Shown: positions 23,106 to 33,029, counted from the stretch's first letter. The stretch: DNA of 64,000 nucleotides from Chrysaora quinquecirrha (GCA_014526335.1 JACTAT010000050.1:248001-312000), one strand, 5' to 3'. Notes: generated from the letters alone by a model not told the origin. Translations and numbers: made by a program.

Positions 23106-23292
23106 TGTTAGAGTTATGCAGTAATAGCTAGATGTATACGATAAGAAAGACTCAGACGTTCATAAACTCAACATAACATTTTGATAATCATAAAACGAAC
23201 GAACAAGAAGATAATCATACGACGAGTCCAAAGTCCGGATATTCAGAACATGAGTCACATGTCACGTGTTTGATTGAGTTGAATTTCTTACA
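23106..23292 (-). repeat. 5' LTR of the copia element
   Basis: This is the right-hand LTR copy, which is the 5' LTR because the element reads on the - strand. It is followed on that strand by the methionine-tRNA-type primer site. Differences from the other copy are at 'gatgtat', 'acgacgag' and 'ccaaag'. Confidence 0.9.
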
Positions 23293-23441
23293 ATGTAAAC
23301 TTCTCCATGCTTATCATAAAGATGACTTGTTAAAGTTTATCTACTGCCAAAGTTTTTCTAGTTCCTTTGCAATACGTACATGTAAATTGCTTGCTATTAG
23401 TCGCTTGCTTATGTTTCGATTGACCTGTCATGTTTTCATTA
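23293..23441 (-). pseudogene. N-terminus of the copia-split gene, with a zinc finger
   Basis: The start at 23441 is followed by 'FTCTYCKGTRK' and, after a one-base frame change near 23335, 'LTSHLYDKHGEVY'. The C-x2-C ... H-x4-H spacing fits a C2H2-type finger. It runs directly to the copia LTR at 23292. The likely continuation is at 18812 and below. A TATA-like stretch (TATATAAT, - strand) lies just upstream of the ATG, and a TALE-homeodomain-type site lies at 23515-23534. Confidence 0.45.
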
Positions 23442-23514
23442 TATAAGAAAGTTGAAAAGAAATGAAGATTTGAAGAAATGTTTAAGAGCTTTATAGAAAA
23501 TAAGGCATTTTTTA

Positions 23515-23534
23515 TGACACATGTCAATCAATCA
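23515..23534. promoter_or_regulatory. PBX-MEIS-type site with TGACA palindrome
   Basis: The sequence is TGACACATGTCAATCAATCA. It contains the palindrome TGACA-CA-TGTCA and, on the - strand, TGATTGACAT, one base from the PBX-MEIS composite TGATTGACAG. It lies about 75 bp upstream of the - strand start at 23441. Confidence 0.55.
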
Positions 23535-23566
23535 AAAATCAAACAATATAACTATTAATAAATCAA

Positions 23567-24036
23567 TCAATCACTCGCATGAGTATTACGTAATAAACTC
23601 TTTACAGCTTTTCTATATTGTTTATTAATCTCTTTAGTTGCTAAAGAGTTATTATCATGAATCAGTATATTATGAAAAAGATTATCCAATTGTAAATTAT
23701 CAGCAGATGTGCCAATTTGATTAATATAGAATACCAAATGATTTAAAAGTACTAGAAGCGTACTATAGTACTTGCAGAATTTGTAGTTTTTCTTGTTATG
23801 AAGAATTGCATAGTTTATATTTCTAAGAGTGCCTCCATTGACAATTAGCTTCTTTTTAATTCGTTGCAATGTTTTTTTCAAGACTCTGTTGGCATCGAAA
23901 ATGTTTTTTCTTTGTTTTCGATCATAAACTTCTTGTGTTATTTAAAACTTTCTATATTTGCACATTGATTTCTGTAACTTGAATTTTCCTCTTCTTCTTC
24001 TTCTATTTTCTCTTGCTTTATTTTTGCTTTTAACAT
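23567..24036 (-). pseudogene. Unrecognised gene of the virus-like block, frameshifted
   Basis: The ATG at about 24036 opens an acidic-basic N-terminus ('KQEKIEEEEEENSS') that stops after 32 codons. The other frame then continues ('NTQEVYDRKQRKNIFDANRV') to a stop at 23567, and the 23881-23567 part is fully open. The product would be about 155 residues, lysine- and asparagine-rich, largely helical ('LLVLLNHLVFYINQIG'). No family recognised. A TGTCAATCA site lies about 95 bp upstream at 24130. Confidence 0.4.
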
Positions 24037-24129
24037 GATTGCATATAGAGAAGAATGATTTAAACTACACCGCTCAAAGTTTTATAGTATATTTTAATGT
24101 TGTTGTTGTTGTTGTTCATTGGCTTTAAG

Positions 24130-24138
24130 TGTCAATCA
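24130..24138. promoter_or_regulatory. Half PBX-MEIS-type site
   Basis: TGTCAATCA, which is TGATTGACA on the - strand: nine of the ten bases of the composite site. It is placed about 95 bp upstream of the - strand start near 24036. Confidence 0.4.
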
Positions 24139-24354
24139 AGTCAGAAGTCAAAATGGAATTTGCAGATGGGAAAAAATGTCGTTCAGGAGAAAAACTGCCT
24201 GTACATGTCTGCTCGTCTATCATCAATTCATTTGATATTTGAAACAAAGCAGCAAGACTTTTATCTTTATTTTCATCTTTCTTCTTTCTTTTCTGCACTG
24301 TTACAAGTTTCTTATTCGGTGATGATGCTCTTCGTCTGCGTTTTACGGACTTAT

Positions 24355-24771
24355 CTACTCTTTCTTTTCTCTACTTCCAAACCGATCTATTTTATACCAT
24401 CCTCCATATCTTTCACATTCAAGCAACACCGACTCATTGATTGTTTCTGGTTTCAAAATAATGTCAATTACGTGAAGCAGATTTCCCACAGGTGCATGCT
24501 GTAGATAATCAACAAGTTGCTCATGATGATTCTCTTCGACTATAGCATATTTCATTCTCAGTTTGCTTTGTAGAACATGAGCAAAATGACTTTCACTACA
24601 CTGTTGAGAATATTCATCACTATTTGTTACTTTATGAGTGAAGTAAGCATCTAATTCAATAAACTTCACTGGCGCCTTTTCAACATAATTATAAAGAATA
24701 TCAAGTTCTTTCAAGCTATTCAATTTGAATAAACATTCAATACATTTCCTTGCCATTAAAGAATCTGCCAT
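24355..24771 (-). CDS. Unrecognised 138-residue protein
   Basis: The start is at 24771 (MADSLMARKCIECLF) and the frame is intact to a stop at 24355. The product is soluble, helical and rich in Leu, Glu and His ('KFIELDAYFTHKV', 'VIDIILKPETINES'), ending in a charged tail ('DRFGSREKKE'). No transmembrane segment or known motif. It is co-oriented with the neighbouring genes of the - strand cluster. No PBX-MEIS-type site was seen above its start. It is one of the few unbroken frames in the block. Confidence 0.5.
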   Translation of the reverse strand: MADSLMARKCIECLFKLNSLKELDILYNYVEKAPVKFIELDAYFTHKVTNSDEYSQQCSESHFAHVLQSKLRMKYAIVEENHHEQLVDYLQHAPVGNLLHVIDIILKPETINESVLLECERYGGWYKIDRFGSREKKE

Positions 24772-24917
24772 GTTTAACGCTTTATGAATTATTATAACAT
24801 TTCTAACTGACTTATATATTATTTATTGCATTACTTTTTAAAAATTACTTCTTTTAGTTTTTTCAAATATCTTTCAGTTAAAGATCAGTCCAAATCCCAG
24901 GACTTATTCCACTTAAC

Positions 24918-25053
24918 CTAAATTTGATATTCTCCAACTGATTTCTTTTCATTTTCTGCGATGTTTTGTTCGACGTGCTGTTCAGCTTTTTTTCATTTTT
25001 CTTCTTATCTTCTTTTTAGTAACAACAACAGTGCTAGTAGAAGAGCGCGCCAT
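24918..25053 (-). pseudogene. Small basic protein, frameshifted
   Basis: The ATG at 25053 opens MARSSTSTVVVTKKKIRRK and stops after 23 codons. In the next frame 'EQHVEQNIAENEKKSVGEY' continues to a stop at 24918. The break is at an A-run. About 44 residues in all. Upstream (25123-25180) the 30-base phrase 'atatactaaaaagatataaa...aaacg' is repeated twice in tandem. Confidence 0.3.
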
Positions 25054-25205
25054 AATAGTAAAACACAAGAAAAAATCAGAAAATTTTATCTTGTCTTCCC
25101 TGTTTATTATTATTAATCACTTATATACTAAAAAGATATAAAAATTAAAACGATATACTAAAAAGATATAAAAATTAAAACGAAGTCTTTTTTTAAAAAA
25201 ATAGT

Positions 25206-26395
25206 TTAATCTTCAATGTCTTCTCCTTCGTCCTCACTCGATTCTAACACCTTCCTTTTTTTAACAGCCTTCTTAGCTTTCATTGTAGCTTTTCTTTTCA
25301 GCGACTTATTTGGCTCAACAATAATTTCGTGCTTGCTATCTCCATTTGCATCTTCACCGTCTCCTTTTCCTGCAATTTTTCCAACATCATTTTCAGCTAA
25401 TTCATCAATAGTTGCAGTGACTTTCTTTGAAAAAGGCAATCTATTTCTCGGTAAAGCTTTTGCAGAACCAATTGCTAGCAAGCTAGTCTTCGTTCCACCC
25501 AAGATTGAGCAGACAAATTGTTTAAATGTTCTGGAAACATGGCTATAAAAAGAATAAAAAAAGTTTTTAGTTTAATGCCACGTCATAAAAAAATGAATAT
25601 CATTCCTTTTTTTTAATTATAATTATTACCTTGGACATATTTCTCAGGAGACGGGGCTTCTTCAACAAGGCCTTCACTGTTTTTCATAAGTGGCTTGACG
25701 GTATCTTTCAGTGTTGGAAAATATTTGTAAAGATTCCCATCTGATGCATCAAATTTCGTTCCCCATAACTATTCATTGAACGCGTCTAATTCAGCAACAT
25801 TAAGATTCGTAGTTTTGCTATCTATCAAAGCACCACTTGTCTGATTTACTTGTTTTATCAAACAAAAGTATACCAAAAGTATGCTTCTCTGCATTTCTGT
25901 GGAAAAAAAAGTCCACTACATCTTTGTATTTTTCATTGTCAGGATAACTGAATTCCTGCGTCAAATCTTTTGTCGCCAGTTTTTTTCCTGGGTACCATTT
26001 CTGCTTCTTCATGAATTCCAATGTTGAAATTATTTCTTTTTTATTTCCCACAGCCAATTTTTCTTCTAGACCAAAATCGCTGTATTTTCCTCTAATGCCC
26101 TTGATATGGTTGAGCAATGTCTGCAGCTTTTTCTTGGATATTGAAATAATCGTACTTGAATCTTTATCATCATATTTATCACCATACTCTCGCAGGTCAT
26201 AATCTTCAGGCTTTAATTTGAAAGCAAAGCATAACTTTTCTTTCTCTAACCTCAACTCTGGCTCTCTTCCATCCTTCCATTTTGTCTTGTGTTTTACTAC
26301 GAAAAAACTTCCAAAGTTTTTTCATCGCTACCTTGCACTGTACTGAAAACATCACCAGCAGCTGGCGAAACATATGTAAGACTATCATCACTCAT
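25206..26395 (-). pseudogene. Two-exon gene with basic and acidic C-terminal tail
   Basis: Exon 1 opens at 26395 (MSDDSLTYVSPAAGDVFS). It shifts frame near 26300, is then open from 26255 to 25818 ('KLQTLLNHIKGIRGKYSDFG', 'TFGILLFDKTSKSDKW'), and continues past two stops to a GTAAT donor near 25630. Exon 2 begins after a 'tttttatag' acceptor near 25548. It ends at 25206 with a nuclear-localisation-like run (KRKATMKAKKAVKKRKV) and an acidic end (ESSEDEGEDIED). About 370 residues in all. The middle has the feel of a DNA-binding or structural virion protein, but I recognise no family. It shares a promoter region with the divergent gene at 26639. Confidence 0.45.
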
Positions 26396-26510
26396 CTTGC
26401 AAGTTTTTTTTTTGCTTGTTACTTGTCTACAGCAAAGATGTGAATAAAAATGAAATGCTGTTAGCGCTTTTTATACTTTTATATGCCTATTGTTCTATTT
26501 GATAAGTAAA

Positions 26511-26526
26511 TGACAGCTGTCAATCA
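26511..26526. promoter_or_regulatory. Bidirectional promoter element: TGACAGCTGTCA with PBX-MEIS site
   Basis: TGACAGCTGTCA (26511-26522) is a perfect palindrome of the MEIS/TGIF type; CTGTCAATCA (26517-26526) is the full PBX-MEIS composite on the - strand. It lies about 120 bp from the - start at 26395 and about 115 bp from the + start at 26639. TATA-like boxes flank it on both sides: TATAAAAG on the - strand (about 26470-26490) and TATATAAAT on the + strand (about 26541). Confidence 0.65.
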
Positions 26527-26638
26527 AAGTCAATAATATAGTATATATAAATCTTATTAATAAAAAAAGTTCATTATAGAATTAATATTCTTCTTTAAAG
26601 AAAGAAGGTATGTTTCTCTTTGTTTTTATTAAAGCAAA

Positions 26639-27285
26639 ATGGCTTTATATGCTAATAGTGAGTTAAATAAGAATATGGAAATAACCAAAGTATGTTTCGA
26701 ATTGCTTGATATGTATTGAGTATTAGAAACGAGAAATTTTCTTCTCTGGAGATATCAAGTGATTCCACAGTTTGCAGTTACAATTGATCCTGAAATTATG
26801 ACAATATCTGATCATATAAAAGATGCTTATAAGCACTACAATAATCAAAGAAAGATTTAAAGAAAGAAGGTTACAGCTATCTTTCAAAAGATGTGCATAA
26901 CAAGCAATTACGAGCTGCTAAAAATCAAGCTTCTTTGAGGCATATTCGCAAGGCTCATGCTATTCATTCAATCGCTTTGTCAAAAAAAAAGGAATTTGCT
27001 GCCAGCCTTTAATCAAGTAGCAGAGCCAGCAATGAATTCAAGTCTTCAATAAAATCAAGAACAAGAAGAAGAAGAGCGAAATCAACAGCAGCAGCAGCAG
27101 CGGCAGCGACAAGGCTATGAATACCATCCCTATCAAGATCATGAATATTTTCTGTCGAATCAAGATTTTCAGCAGCAGTTCGATGAAGATAATGAAGATG
27201 AAAGAAGAGAATATGATATTGATAATTATGACGATTTATTTAATAATCATGAACTTCCAAGTGAACAATATTATTATTATGATTA
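26639..27285 (+). pseudogene. Broken gene with polyglutamine and acidic tail
   Basis: The ATG at 26639 opens MALYANSELNKNMEITKVC. Stops and frame changes follow near 26718, 26860 and 27010, but each segment stays codon-like: 'YQVIPQFAVTIDPEIM', 'LRHIRKAHAIHSIAL', a Glu/Gln-rich run ('QEQEEEERNQQQQQQ') and an acidic, tyrosine-ended tail ('LPSEQYYYYD') ending at 27285. It is divergent from the 25206-26395 gene. It is probably a decayed member of the block; no family recognised. Confidence 0.35.
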
Positions 27286-27331
27286 ACTAGTAAAATGAAT
27301 TATAGCTACAGTATTAGCATCAATGCTTTTT

Positions 27332-28190
27332 TTAATAGAGTTCATTATCTTCATCATCATCATCATAGTTATCGTTAATAATGTTTTCTTCATTTTCAAG
27401 ATAATAAATGTAGTAGAAAAATTTTGTCTTCAAGCTAATTGAAGATATTGCTTCTGGTAGATGCATTGGATGAATCTTCATAACTTTGAACGAAATCGAA
27501 GCTGAAGTTGTAGCTGTTGCTTCTCTTTTTGTAAATTCGGAAAAGAAAAAACCATCGCTTTCATCGACCTGACGCGGAAATACAAGTTGACCAACATTAT
27601 AATTCAACATAGGTCGGGTTGACATATAGTTTGCAGTCGCTTGTAAAAGCTCAAAATGACTAATTTGAGCATATGTCGATAAACTAAGCTTCTGGAATTC
27701 ATTTCTTAGCGTTGCATGTTTTTGTTTCAATTTTAAATCGATGCGTTTTTGCCATTGCTCTCACTCAGCCATATTCTCTTTATAATACAAATTCATAAAG
27801 CCTTTTTTTCTATTTTATAGTGAAGAGCTTCATATTCTAGTTCCTTTCGAAGCAAATCTTTACCAGCTCTTAAATTAAAAAAGGCACGTTATAGTTCATC
27901 ATCTTCAGATAATATGTTGTCATCTCATTGAAAACATCCTGGATTTGAAAATTCAAAATAAATTCTTCAGCTGATAGCAATTCAGTATCCTCTTCATACT
28001 TCTCTTTTTTAGTCAAATCAAAAACAATTGATTTCATTGAAGGCAAGTGCCAATTTGCTAGACTTTCAACATTATCATCATCATCATCATCATCCTCGTT
28101 TTTAAAACAATCATTTTCAATATCAATATCATCATCATCATCATCATTATCGCTTCTTATTCTATATTCTCCAAAAAAAAAATGTGACAT
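27332..28190 (-). pseudogene. Acidic protein of the virus-like block, broken
   Basis: The start at 28190 gives MSHFFFGEYRIRSDNDDDDD with two long Asp runs. The first frame ends at 27870. The sequence continues in another frame ('LRAGKDLLRKELEYEAL', 'MNLYYKENMAE'), meets one TGA near 27762, and is open again from 27730 to 27332 ('QLVFPRQVDESDGFFFSEF'), ending in a further acidic tail. About 275 residues in total. No family recognised. A PBX-MEIS-type site at 28270 lies about 80 bp upstream. Confidence 0.4.
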
Positions 28191-28269
28191 CTTGTCATTA
28201 GATTCGCAATATCTAATTAGTCGCTACTGCTGCTGCTTTTGCGCTTTATTTTATAACTTCTATTCTATT

Positions 28270-28286
28270 TGATTGACAGCTTGTCA
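28270..28286. promoter_or_regulatory. Bidirectional promoter element: PBX-MEIS composite
   Basis: TGATTGACAG (28270-28279) is the exact composite site, and TGACAGCTTGTCA follows as a near palindrome. Extra TGATTGAT words lie at 28296 and 28313-28325. It sits between the divergent starts at 28190 (-) and 28369 (+), 80-90 bp from each. The - side has TATAAAAT. Confidence 0.65.
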
Positions 28287-28368
28287 AAAAAAGTATTGAT
28301 TGGTTATTTGTTTGATTGATTGATTGTTTGATAAAAGCAGCTGTTAAAGCTTTTTTTTCCACACAATC

Positions 28369-28770
28369 ATGTCTTTTACAAGAGAAAGCGAAATTCTATC
28401 TGAACAAGAGTATAGATTAAATTTACGCTTGTTTAGACAATATCAAATATTAAAAGCTTTCTTAATAGAGATGGTTTGTATGAAGGAGACTATTGTCGAA
28501 AATATAATAATGGAACAAAAAGAAGAAAAAGTTAAAAATCATGAAGCATTACTTTTAAGCTGCAAGGAAATGGACGATCGAGCAGCCAAAATTGATGATA
28601 GTATATTAAAGACAGAGAGAGAAAGATATGACAATATAATAAACTATATGAAAGATAACGATATCGTACAAGTTTATGAAGAACAATTCGAAAAAACAAT
28701 TTACAAGTTAGAACAGCAATGCTTGCTTACTTTTCACTGTAAAAATATGCTATTAAGAAATCTTTATTAA
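28369..28770 (+). CDS. Unrecognised helical protein, 133 residues
   Basis: The start at 28369 is intact through to 28770. The product is almost wholly helical and charged ('SEQEYRLNLRLFRQYQ', 'ENIIMEQKEEKVKNHEAL', 'VYEEQFEKTIYKLEQQC'), probably a coiled coil. It is one of few + strand genes in this half of the block and is divergent from the 27332-28190 gene across a shared 180-bp promoter region. No family recognised. Confidence 0.5.
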   Translation: MSFTRESEILSEQEYRLNLRLFRQYQILKAFLIEMVCMKETIVENIIMEQKEEKVKNHEALLLSCKEMDDRAAKIDDSILKTERERYDNIINYMKDNDIVQVYEEQFEKTIYKLEQQCLLTFHCKNMLLRNLY

Positions 28771-28789
28771 ACTCAAGTTAAAGTCTTTG

Positions 28790-28916
28790 TTAAAAAACTT
28801 TACATATTTTGTAATGTATGTAAATCATAATCGTCAAGCATTTGTCTTTGACGAAATTGAGCCTGCATTCTTTTTCTAAATTCTGCCGCTTTTGCTGCGC
28901 GTAAAGTCTCTTTATC
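28790..28916 (-). CDS. Possible terminal exon
   Basis: A '...ctgttcag' acceptor (- strand) precedes 'ETLRAAKAAEFRKRMQAQF' and 'LDDYDLHTLQNM', then a stop near 28790. The composition matches the helical proteins around it. The donor it would join is not clear; the gene at 29017-29574 ends in its own stop just upstream. Confidence 0.3.
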
Positions 28917-29016
28917 TGAACAGACATAAAATCAATCAGGTCATCAATCAATCAACCAGTCAATCAATCAAAAAAAACACTAGTTCTTTTGTTTCACTGT
29001 TCTTATACGAAAAAAT

Positions 29017-29574
29017 TCAGCCAGTGGTTGTGTAATAAGGGCTTGCTTTCAAAATTTTTTTGAGTTGTAATTCTTCTTCTTCTCGTTCATCTAATAAAGT
29101 ATCACTTTTTGTTCTTCGAAGTTTTCGATTTTCTTGTAGCTTAAGTCTCGCTAAAGTCTCTTCATCGTCTCTAAATTTTATTGCTTGTATTTGAATTTCT
29201 ACAGCAGCCTCGACAGTTTTAACCATATCTTGAATTTTTCTATCTTCTGCAACAGCAAATGCTAACATCGTGCCAGTTATGTTTTTTGCTTTCGATATCT
29301 TCTCAACTATGTCTTTTAATGTAGCATATGCTATATAATGAATTCTTTCGTATACTTCTTCTTGATCGAAGCTATACATAATATTCATGTCCATTCTTTC
29401 TCTTTCTTCAGATATTGTTCTATAAGTCACACAATCAGCATAACGATAAAGGGTCTCTTTCCATGCAGGACCAAAATGCATTTCATGCTGATGTTTAGCT
29501 CGTTCTTCTCTTAGTTGACGCAATCGTACAATTTGTTTATTAAATTCTTCTAGATCAAATAATTTGCTAGCCAT
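29017..29574 (-). CDS. Unrecognised helical protein, 185 residues
   Basis: The ATG at 29574 (MASKLFDLEEFNKQIVRLR) opens an intact frame to 29017. The protein is mostly helix, with strongly charged segments and 'ITGTMLAFAVAEDRKIQDM' in the middle; the tail is 'LLDEREEEELQLKKIL'. No known domain. A full PBX-MEIS site lies about 100 bp upstream (29674-29683) and a TATAAAT box (- strand, about 29635) lies between. With the 24355 and 28369 genes it is among the best preserved in the block. Confidence 0.55.
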   Translation of the reverse strand: MASKLFDLEEFNKQIVRLRQLREERAKHQHEMHFGPAWKETLYRYADCVTYRTISEERERMDMNIMYSFDQEEVYERIHYIAYATLKDIVEKISKAKNITGTMLAFAVAEDRKIQDMVKTVEAAVEIQIQAIKFRDDEETLARLKLQENRKLRRTKSDTLLDEREEEELQLKKILKASPYYTTTG

Positions 29575-29673
29575 CTTACTGCCTTTTCTTCACAATTCAT
29601 ACAACTGAATATTACCTTCGCAAATCGACCAATTTATATTTTCTTTTTGACACATGTCAAATTTTTGATTGAT

Positions 29674-29683
29674 TGATTGACAG
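29674..29683 (-). promoter_or_regulatory. PBX-MEIS composite site TGATTGACAG
   Basis: An exact TGATTGACAG, continued as ...CTGT, is preceded by three tandem GATT repeats. TGACACATGTCA, a related palindrome, lies 15 bp away at 29648-29659. Both are about 75-110 bp upstream of the - strand start at 29574. Confidence 0.65.
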
Positions 29684-29688
29684 CTGTT

Positions 29689-30955
29689 CTATGTCGTCTG
29701 CTTAAGTCTAAATTTTAAATCAATATAAGCATTCACTGTCAATTTTTCACCAGAAGAATTTGTCATTAAAATATGAAAAGTATTTAATGATTGATTTTTC
29801 AAATCACAAAACATTTCTGTTTCAGGTTGATATGAAAAAATATCATTTCCATCCGACAAGGTGGTACTAAAGGAAGGAATAACGCATATTATTGGAGCAT
29901 TTACACCTCCCAAATAGGTATCTTCCACGTTATTACTCTACATGAAATAATCATCTCCCGATAGTGTATTTGCTAAACCAGATACTATATTCACTAGCTC
30001 GCTTTTTGACGTAGCTGAAGAAAAACCTTGAACCATATAACTGAAGTCATCATCTCTACTTGCTTGATTCGCTAAAAAGATAACACTTCATATCTATTCC
30101 ATATAATAGCTTTCAAGCCATCTAATGAATTATCCAAGACTTCAAATCCCAAAAATGGAAATAATTTTCTTCCTACAACAATATTTTGAACATAAGGTGG
30201 GATATTGTTTATATGCGTTTGAAGAATATTAGAAGTCGAATCTTTTATCATTTTCCATTCCCAGCTCAACCAACTTTTTTCAAATTCCATTAATCATCAT
30301 TATCATCAGGAATATATGTAAATATATGTATAGCTGTTTATCGACATGTAAAGGATAGTTTTCTGAACCCATTTTTTCAAATGCAGTCTTGAATGTATAT
30401 TCAGCTCCATCTATATCTTTTATAGAAAATTCGTTGTAATCTGTTATGACATCTAAAATCTGTTTCACAGATACTATCTTCACGCCCAATGGAATATAAC
30501 GTTCTTTAAGCATTTTAGCCACATCAAGGCGAATGAAAGATGCCACCCCTTGTTTAAAGTCCATATAATACTTATTGCTATTAAATATATTTGTCACACA
30601 ATTATAATAATTTTCTTTATATCTCGCTTCATTATGCTCTCTAGTGTCATGCATCCTATCAAAATTTCTTTTGGCTTTATCGTGCACATATTTTTCCATG
30701 CTCCCAACTTTATTTCTACCATCCAATCTTCTAAAATATATTGATCTGGAATCTTTATAACTGGCACACCTGTTTCCTTATCATAATCATAGTAATGAAA
30801 TATTATTTTGTTTAAAGCCACTTGCCATCCTTCTGTAGTTTGTATACTGCTGAGCTCATTGCTATTTACCAATTCAATTTCAAAAACTCTGAAGACTCAC
30901 TATCATAATATCCTTCAAGTAAAAAGGTATTTGCATTGTTATTAAACGAATTCAT
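29689..30955 (-). pseudogene. Unrecognised virion-type protein, broken
   Basis: The likely start is 30955 (MNSFNNNANTFLLEGYYDS). Frame changes near 30880, 30720 and 30290 and one TAG near 29940 interrupt about 420 codons. Readable blocks include 'LNKIIFHYYDYDKETGVP', 'YYMDFKQGVASFIRLDVA', 'VVGRKLFPFLGFEVLDNS' and the C-terminal 'GGVNAPIICVIPSFSTTL' ending 'NAYIDLKFRLKQTT'. A beta-rich C-terminus ending in a '..L.F.L' strand is common in penton- or fibre-like virion proteins, but I claim only a virus-like context. It starts about 50 bp after the stop of the 31006 gene. Confidence 0.4.
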
Positions 30956-31005
30956 ATTTCTTTGGCTCTAAACGATGATGGATTTGATGTGAATAATAAC
31001 TCGAG

Positions 31006-31452
31006 TCAAAAAAATGAATGATTAAATATCTCATTAGTCGAAATATCACGTAAAAATAAATTACACTCCAGTTTATTTATGAATGCGCAGTCTTTAAAAG
31101 TTATTTGTTTCGGAGTGTTCAAGTTATTATTTCCTTTTATATTTATCGATTTTGTCTGATAATCCAATCTATTAAAAAAAATATTTCCTAACAATGAGCA
31201 CATGTTATTTAGCGTTCTTCCTTCAAAATTTACAGAAGTAAAAAAAGGATTGAAATTTATTGGATCGTTAACAATCAAATCAGTACTGCATGATTCTAAC
31301 AGCACATCAAAACAATCGTCTGAAAAAGCAATTGATTTCACTCCTACTTTTATATCATTGTTTTTTGGAAATAATACAATTGGACTTTCAATATCTTTAC
31401 TAATCACAATATTTTCCTTATTTATATCTTGAAATAATATCACTTGCGTCAT
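31006..31452 (-). CDS. Unrecognised protein of the ATPase operon-like run, 148 residues
   Basis: The start at 31452 overlaps the stop of the upstream frame (ATGA at 31449-31452). The product is beta-rich ('SPIVLFPKNNDIKVGVKSIA', 'KQITFKDCAFINKLECNLF') with no membrane segment. The intact frame and its position directly after two linked genes suggest it was expressed with them. No family recognised. Confidence 0.5.
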   Translation of the reverse strand: MTQVILFQDINKENIVISKDIESPIVLFPKNNDIKVGVKSIAFSDDCFDVLLESCSTDLIVNDPINFNPFFTSVNFEGRTLNNMCSLLGNIFFNRLDYQTKSINIKGNNNLNTPKQITFKDCAFINKLECNLFLRDISTNEIFNHSFF

Positions 31453-31994
31453 TTTGTTGTCAAATATAGCTCTAGTATTGTTTCTCCTCCAATTTTTGCT
31501 CTAGTATGCGAATGAATAATTTTCTCTTTAGAATCCAAGTCTGGTGGATTTGGTATGATTTTAAGCCAAAATTGTTGAAAAACATTAGCTTGAAGAGTAG
31601 AATATGACAACTGTTTAAATCCCGTCATTTGATTAGACCAAGCAGATCTTTTATAGCCATTATTATTAAATTGTAAAAACAAATTCGCTAATGTTTTTTC
31701 AGATCTGCCAGATGATAAATTCGGTTCTATAATATAACAATTTAGCGAATAAACTTCAGGCAAATTGCTGCACAAATGACTAGCTGGATTTAATGGAAAA
31801 CCTCTTCTCATTCCCTTGTGAGTTGGAGCAGGATAACTTTGATTATAAAAAGGCACACTGCTTTCACCAGGTGGCAATTTTGCCCAAAACATGATTTCTG
31901 AATAATCTTTTTGAAAATCAAAATCACTTCCTTTGTCATAATTCCTATGTAGAATATAATAACCATATAAAGTTTTAGGATGATTGTCTTTCAT
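31449..31994 (-). CDS. Unrecognised protein, 181 residues, linked to the ATPase gene
   Basis: The start at 31994 overlaps the stop of the ATPase frame (ATGA at 31991-31994), and its own stop overlaps the next start. The frame is intact. Visible stretches are 'LYGYYILHRNYDKGSDFDF', 'FWAKLPPGESSVPFYNQ' and 'LANLFLQFNNNGYKRSAW'. The end is beta-rich. It may be a minor capsid protein, by position only. Confidence 0.5.
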   Translation of the reverse strand: MKDNHPKTLYGYYILHRNYDKGSDFDFQKDYSEIMFWAKLPPGESSVPFYNQSYPAPTHKGMRRGFPLNPASHLCSNLPEVYSLNCYIIEPNLSSGRSEKTLANLFLQFNNNGYKRSAWSNQMTGFKQLSYSTLQANVFQQFWLKIIPNPPDLDSKEKIIHSHTRAKIGGETILELYLTTK

Positions 31995-32943
31995 CCAAAG
32001 GAATGTTTATCGAAAGGAAAATTTATCAAATATTTTATTTTGTCCTTATCTGACTGCTTAAAATTCGCAAATACACTATGCCATTTTTTACTATTTTCTT
32101 CAAAATATTTCTTCATTGCAGAGTGAATTCTCTCGAACGTTCTCCACCTCCTTCTAATTGCTGGCATAAAGTCTTCATTTGAGTACATTCTCTCTGATTA
32201 TCAAAAATTACTTGATAATCAGCATTTGTAGCAATATCACGAGCTAAACTACCTTGTGGAAATGGCAATTGCCATAATACACAAGCAGAAATCGATTTAT
32301 GATGAGAAGCTTTGGTAAACAAAGCAGCTACTTCTTTATTATCCTTTATCTCGCTCATTAAATCATCCATAATAACAATACAATTCGCTGCTTTATTAAG
32401 TTTATTGTATCTATTCCTTTTATGAATTCAATATTGCCTTCGCCATATTTAGATTTCAGCTTTTGAAAAAATTCTGGTTGTTCAACTCCATAAAACCATA
32501 ATATTTTTTTAAATAATTTTCCCTTTTTATCTGAAGTAACTTTCTTCCAATTTTCAAGTACTTTTTCGACCCAAAAAGTTTTACCACATCCAGACTTGCC
32601 AGTTAGCAGAAGTGTGAATGGGGTTTGTATTACATTATCCACTACTTGCGGCTTATTATCATAAATCGATTTAACTTTTGATCTATATTGATCATATCAA
32701 ACACTGCCAATATGATTCAAAGACGTTAAGATATCTCGTCTAGATTTTTCTTCTCCAGTCAATCCTGCCGCTGCCTTCACCATATAGATTTTTTAATTCA
32801 TCATCGTTGTCGTATTTCGCACGCTTATATTCTCCACCTTGATTTTGATAATCATCATCATCATCATATTTTTCGCTTTCATTTTCAGAATTATCCGATG
32901 CAGATTCAAGCAAATAAACGTAAAATTTTAGTTTTCTCTTCAT
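31991..32943 (-). pseudogene. Virus-type genome-packaging ATPase (FtsK/HerA, A32-like), frameshifted
   Basis: From the ATG at 32943 an acidic leader (KYDDDDDYQNQGGEYKRAKY) runs into the ATPase after a frame change near 32735. The P-loop 'LLLTGKSGCGKTFWV' lies at 32610-32565, with Walker A at 32577-32600. After a second frame change near 32390 comes Walker B, 'IVIMDDLM', then 'KASHHKSISACVLWQLPF' and 'ATNADYQVIFDNQRE', the sensor-like blocks of Polinton and adintovirus packaging ATPases. A last frame change near 32160 leads to a tail ending in a stop at 31991-31993. Such ATPases pump DNA into capsids. This gene is the strongest evidence that the - strand block is viral. Confidence 0.8.
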
Positions 32944-33029
32944 TATTTCTAAGAATATTTTAACTACTAAGAACTAAATATATATAAAAAAATATCAAAA
33001 ACAAAAAAAAATAATAAAAATATACTCAA

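Larger units (their letters stand above)
18818..23292 (-). mobile_element. Ty1/copia LTR retrotransposon, two LTRs, - strand
   Basis: Two 188-bp LTRs in direct orientation (18818-19005 and 23106-23292) bound a single copia-order polyprotein: Gag, protease, integrase, RT, RNase H. They differ at about four positions, one a single-base deletion, so the insertion looks recent. The primer-binding site just inside the 5' LTR (below 23106, - strand) reads GGTTATGGGCCCAG, complementary to the anticodon region of initiator methionine tRNA, as in Drosophila copia, which primes from a half-tRNA. No identical 5-bp target duplication is visible (flanks CGAAT and TACAT in - orientation). It interrupts the zinc-finger/PolB-like gene. 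Confidence 0.9.

Noticed and set aside
18813..23297. Target duplication of the copia element
   Set aside because: The flanking five bases (CGAAT and TACAT on the - strand) are not the same.
24097..24504. 135-codon + strand frame
   Set aside because: Low-complexity hydrophobic content, antisense to the better 24355-24771 gene.
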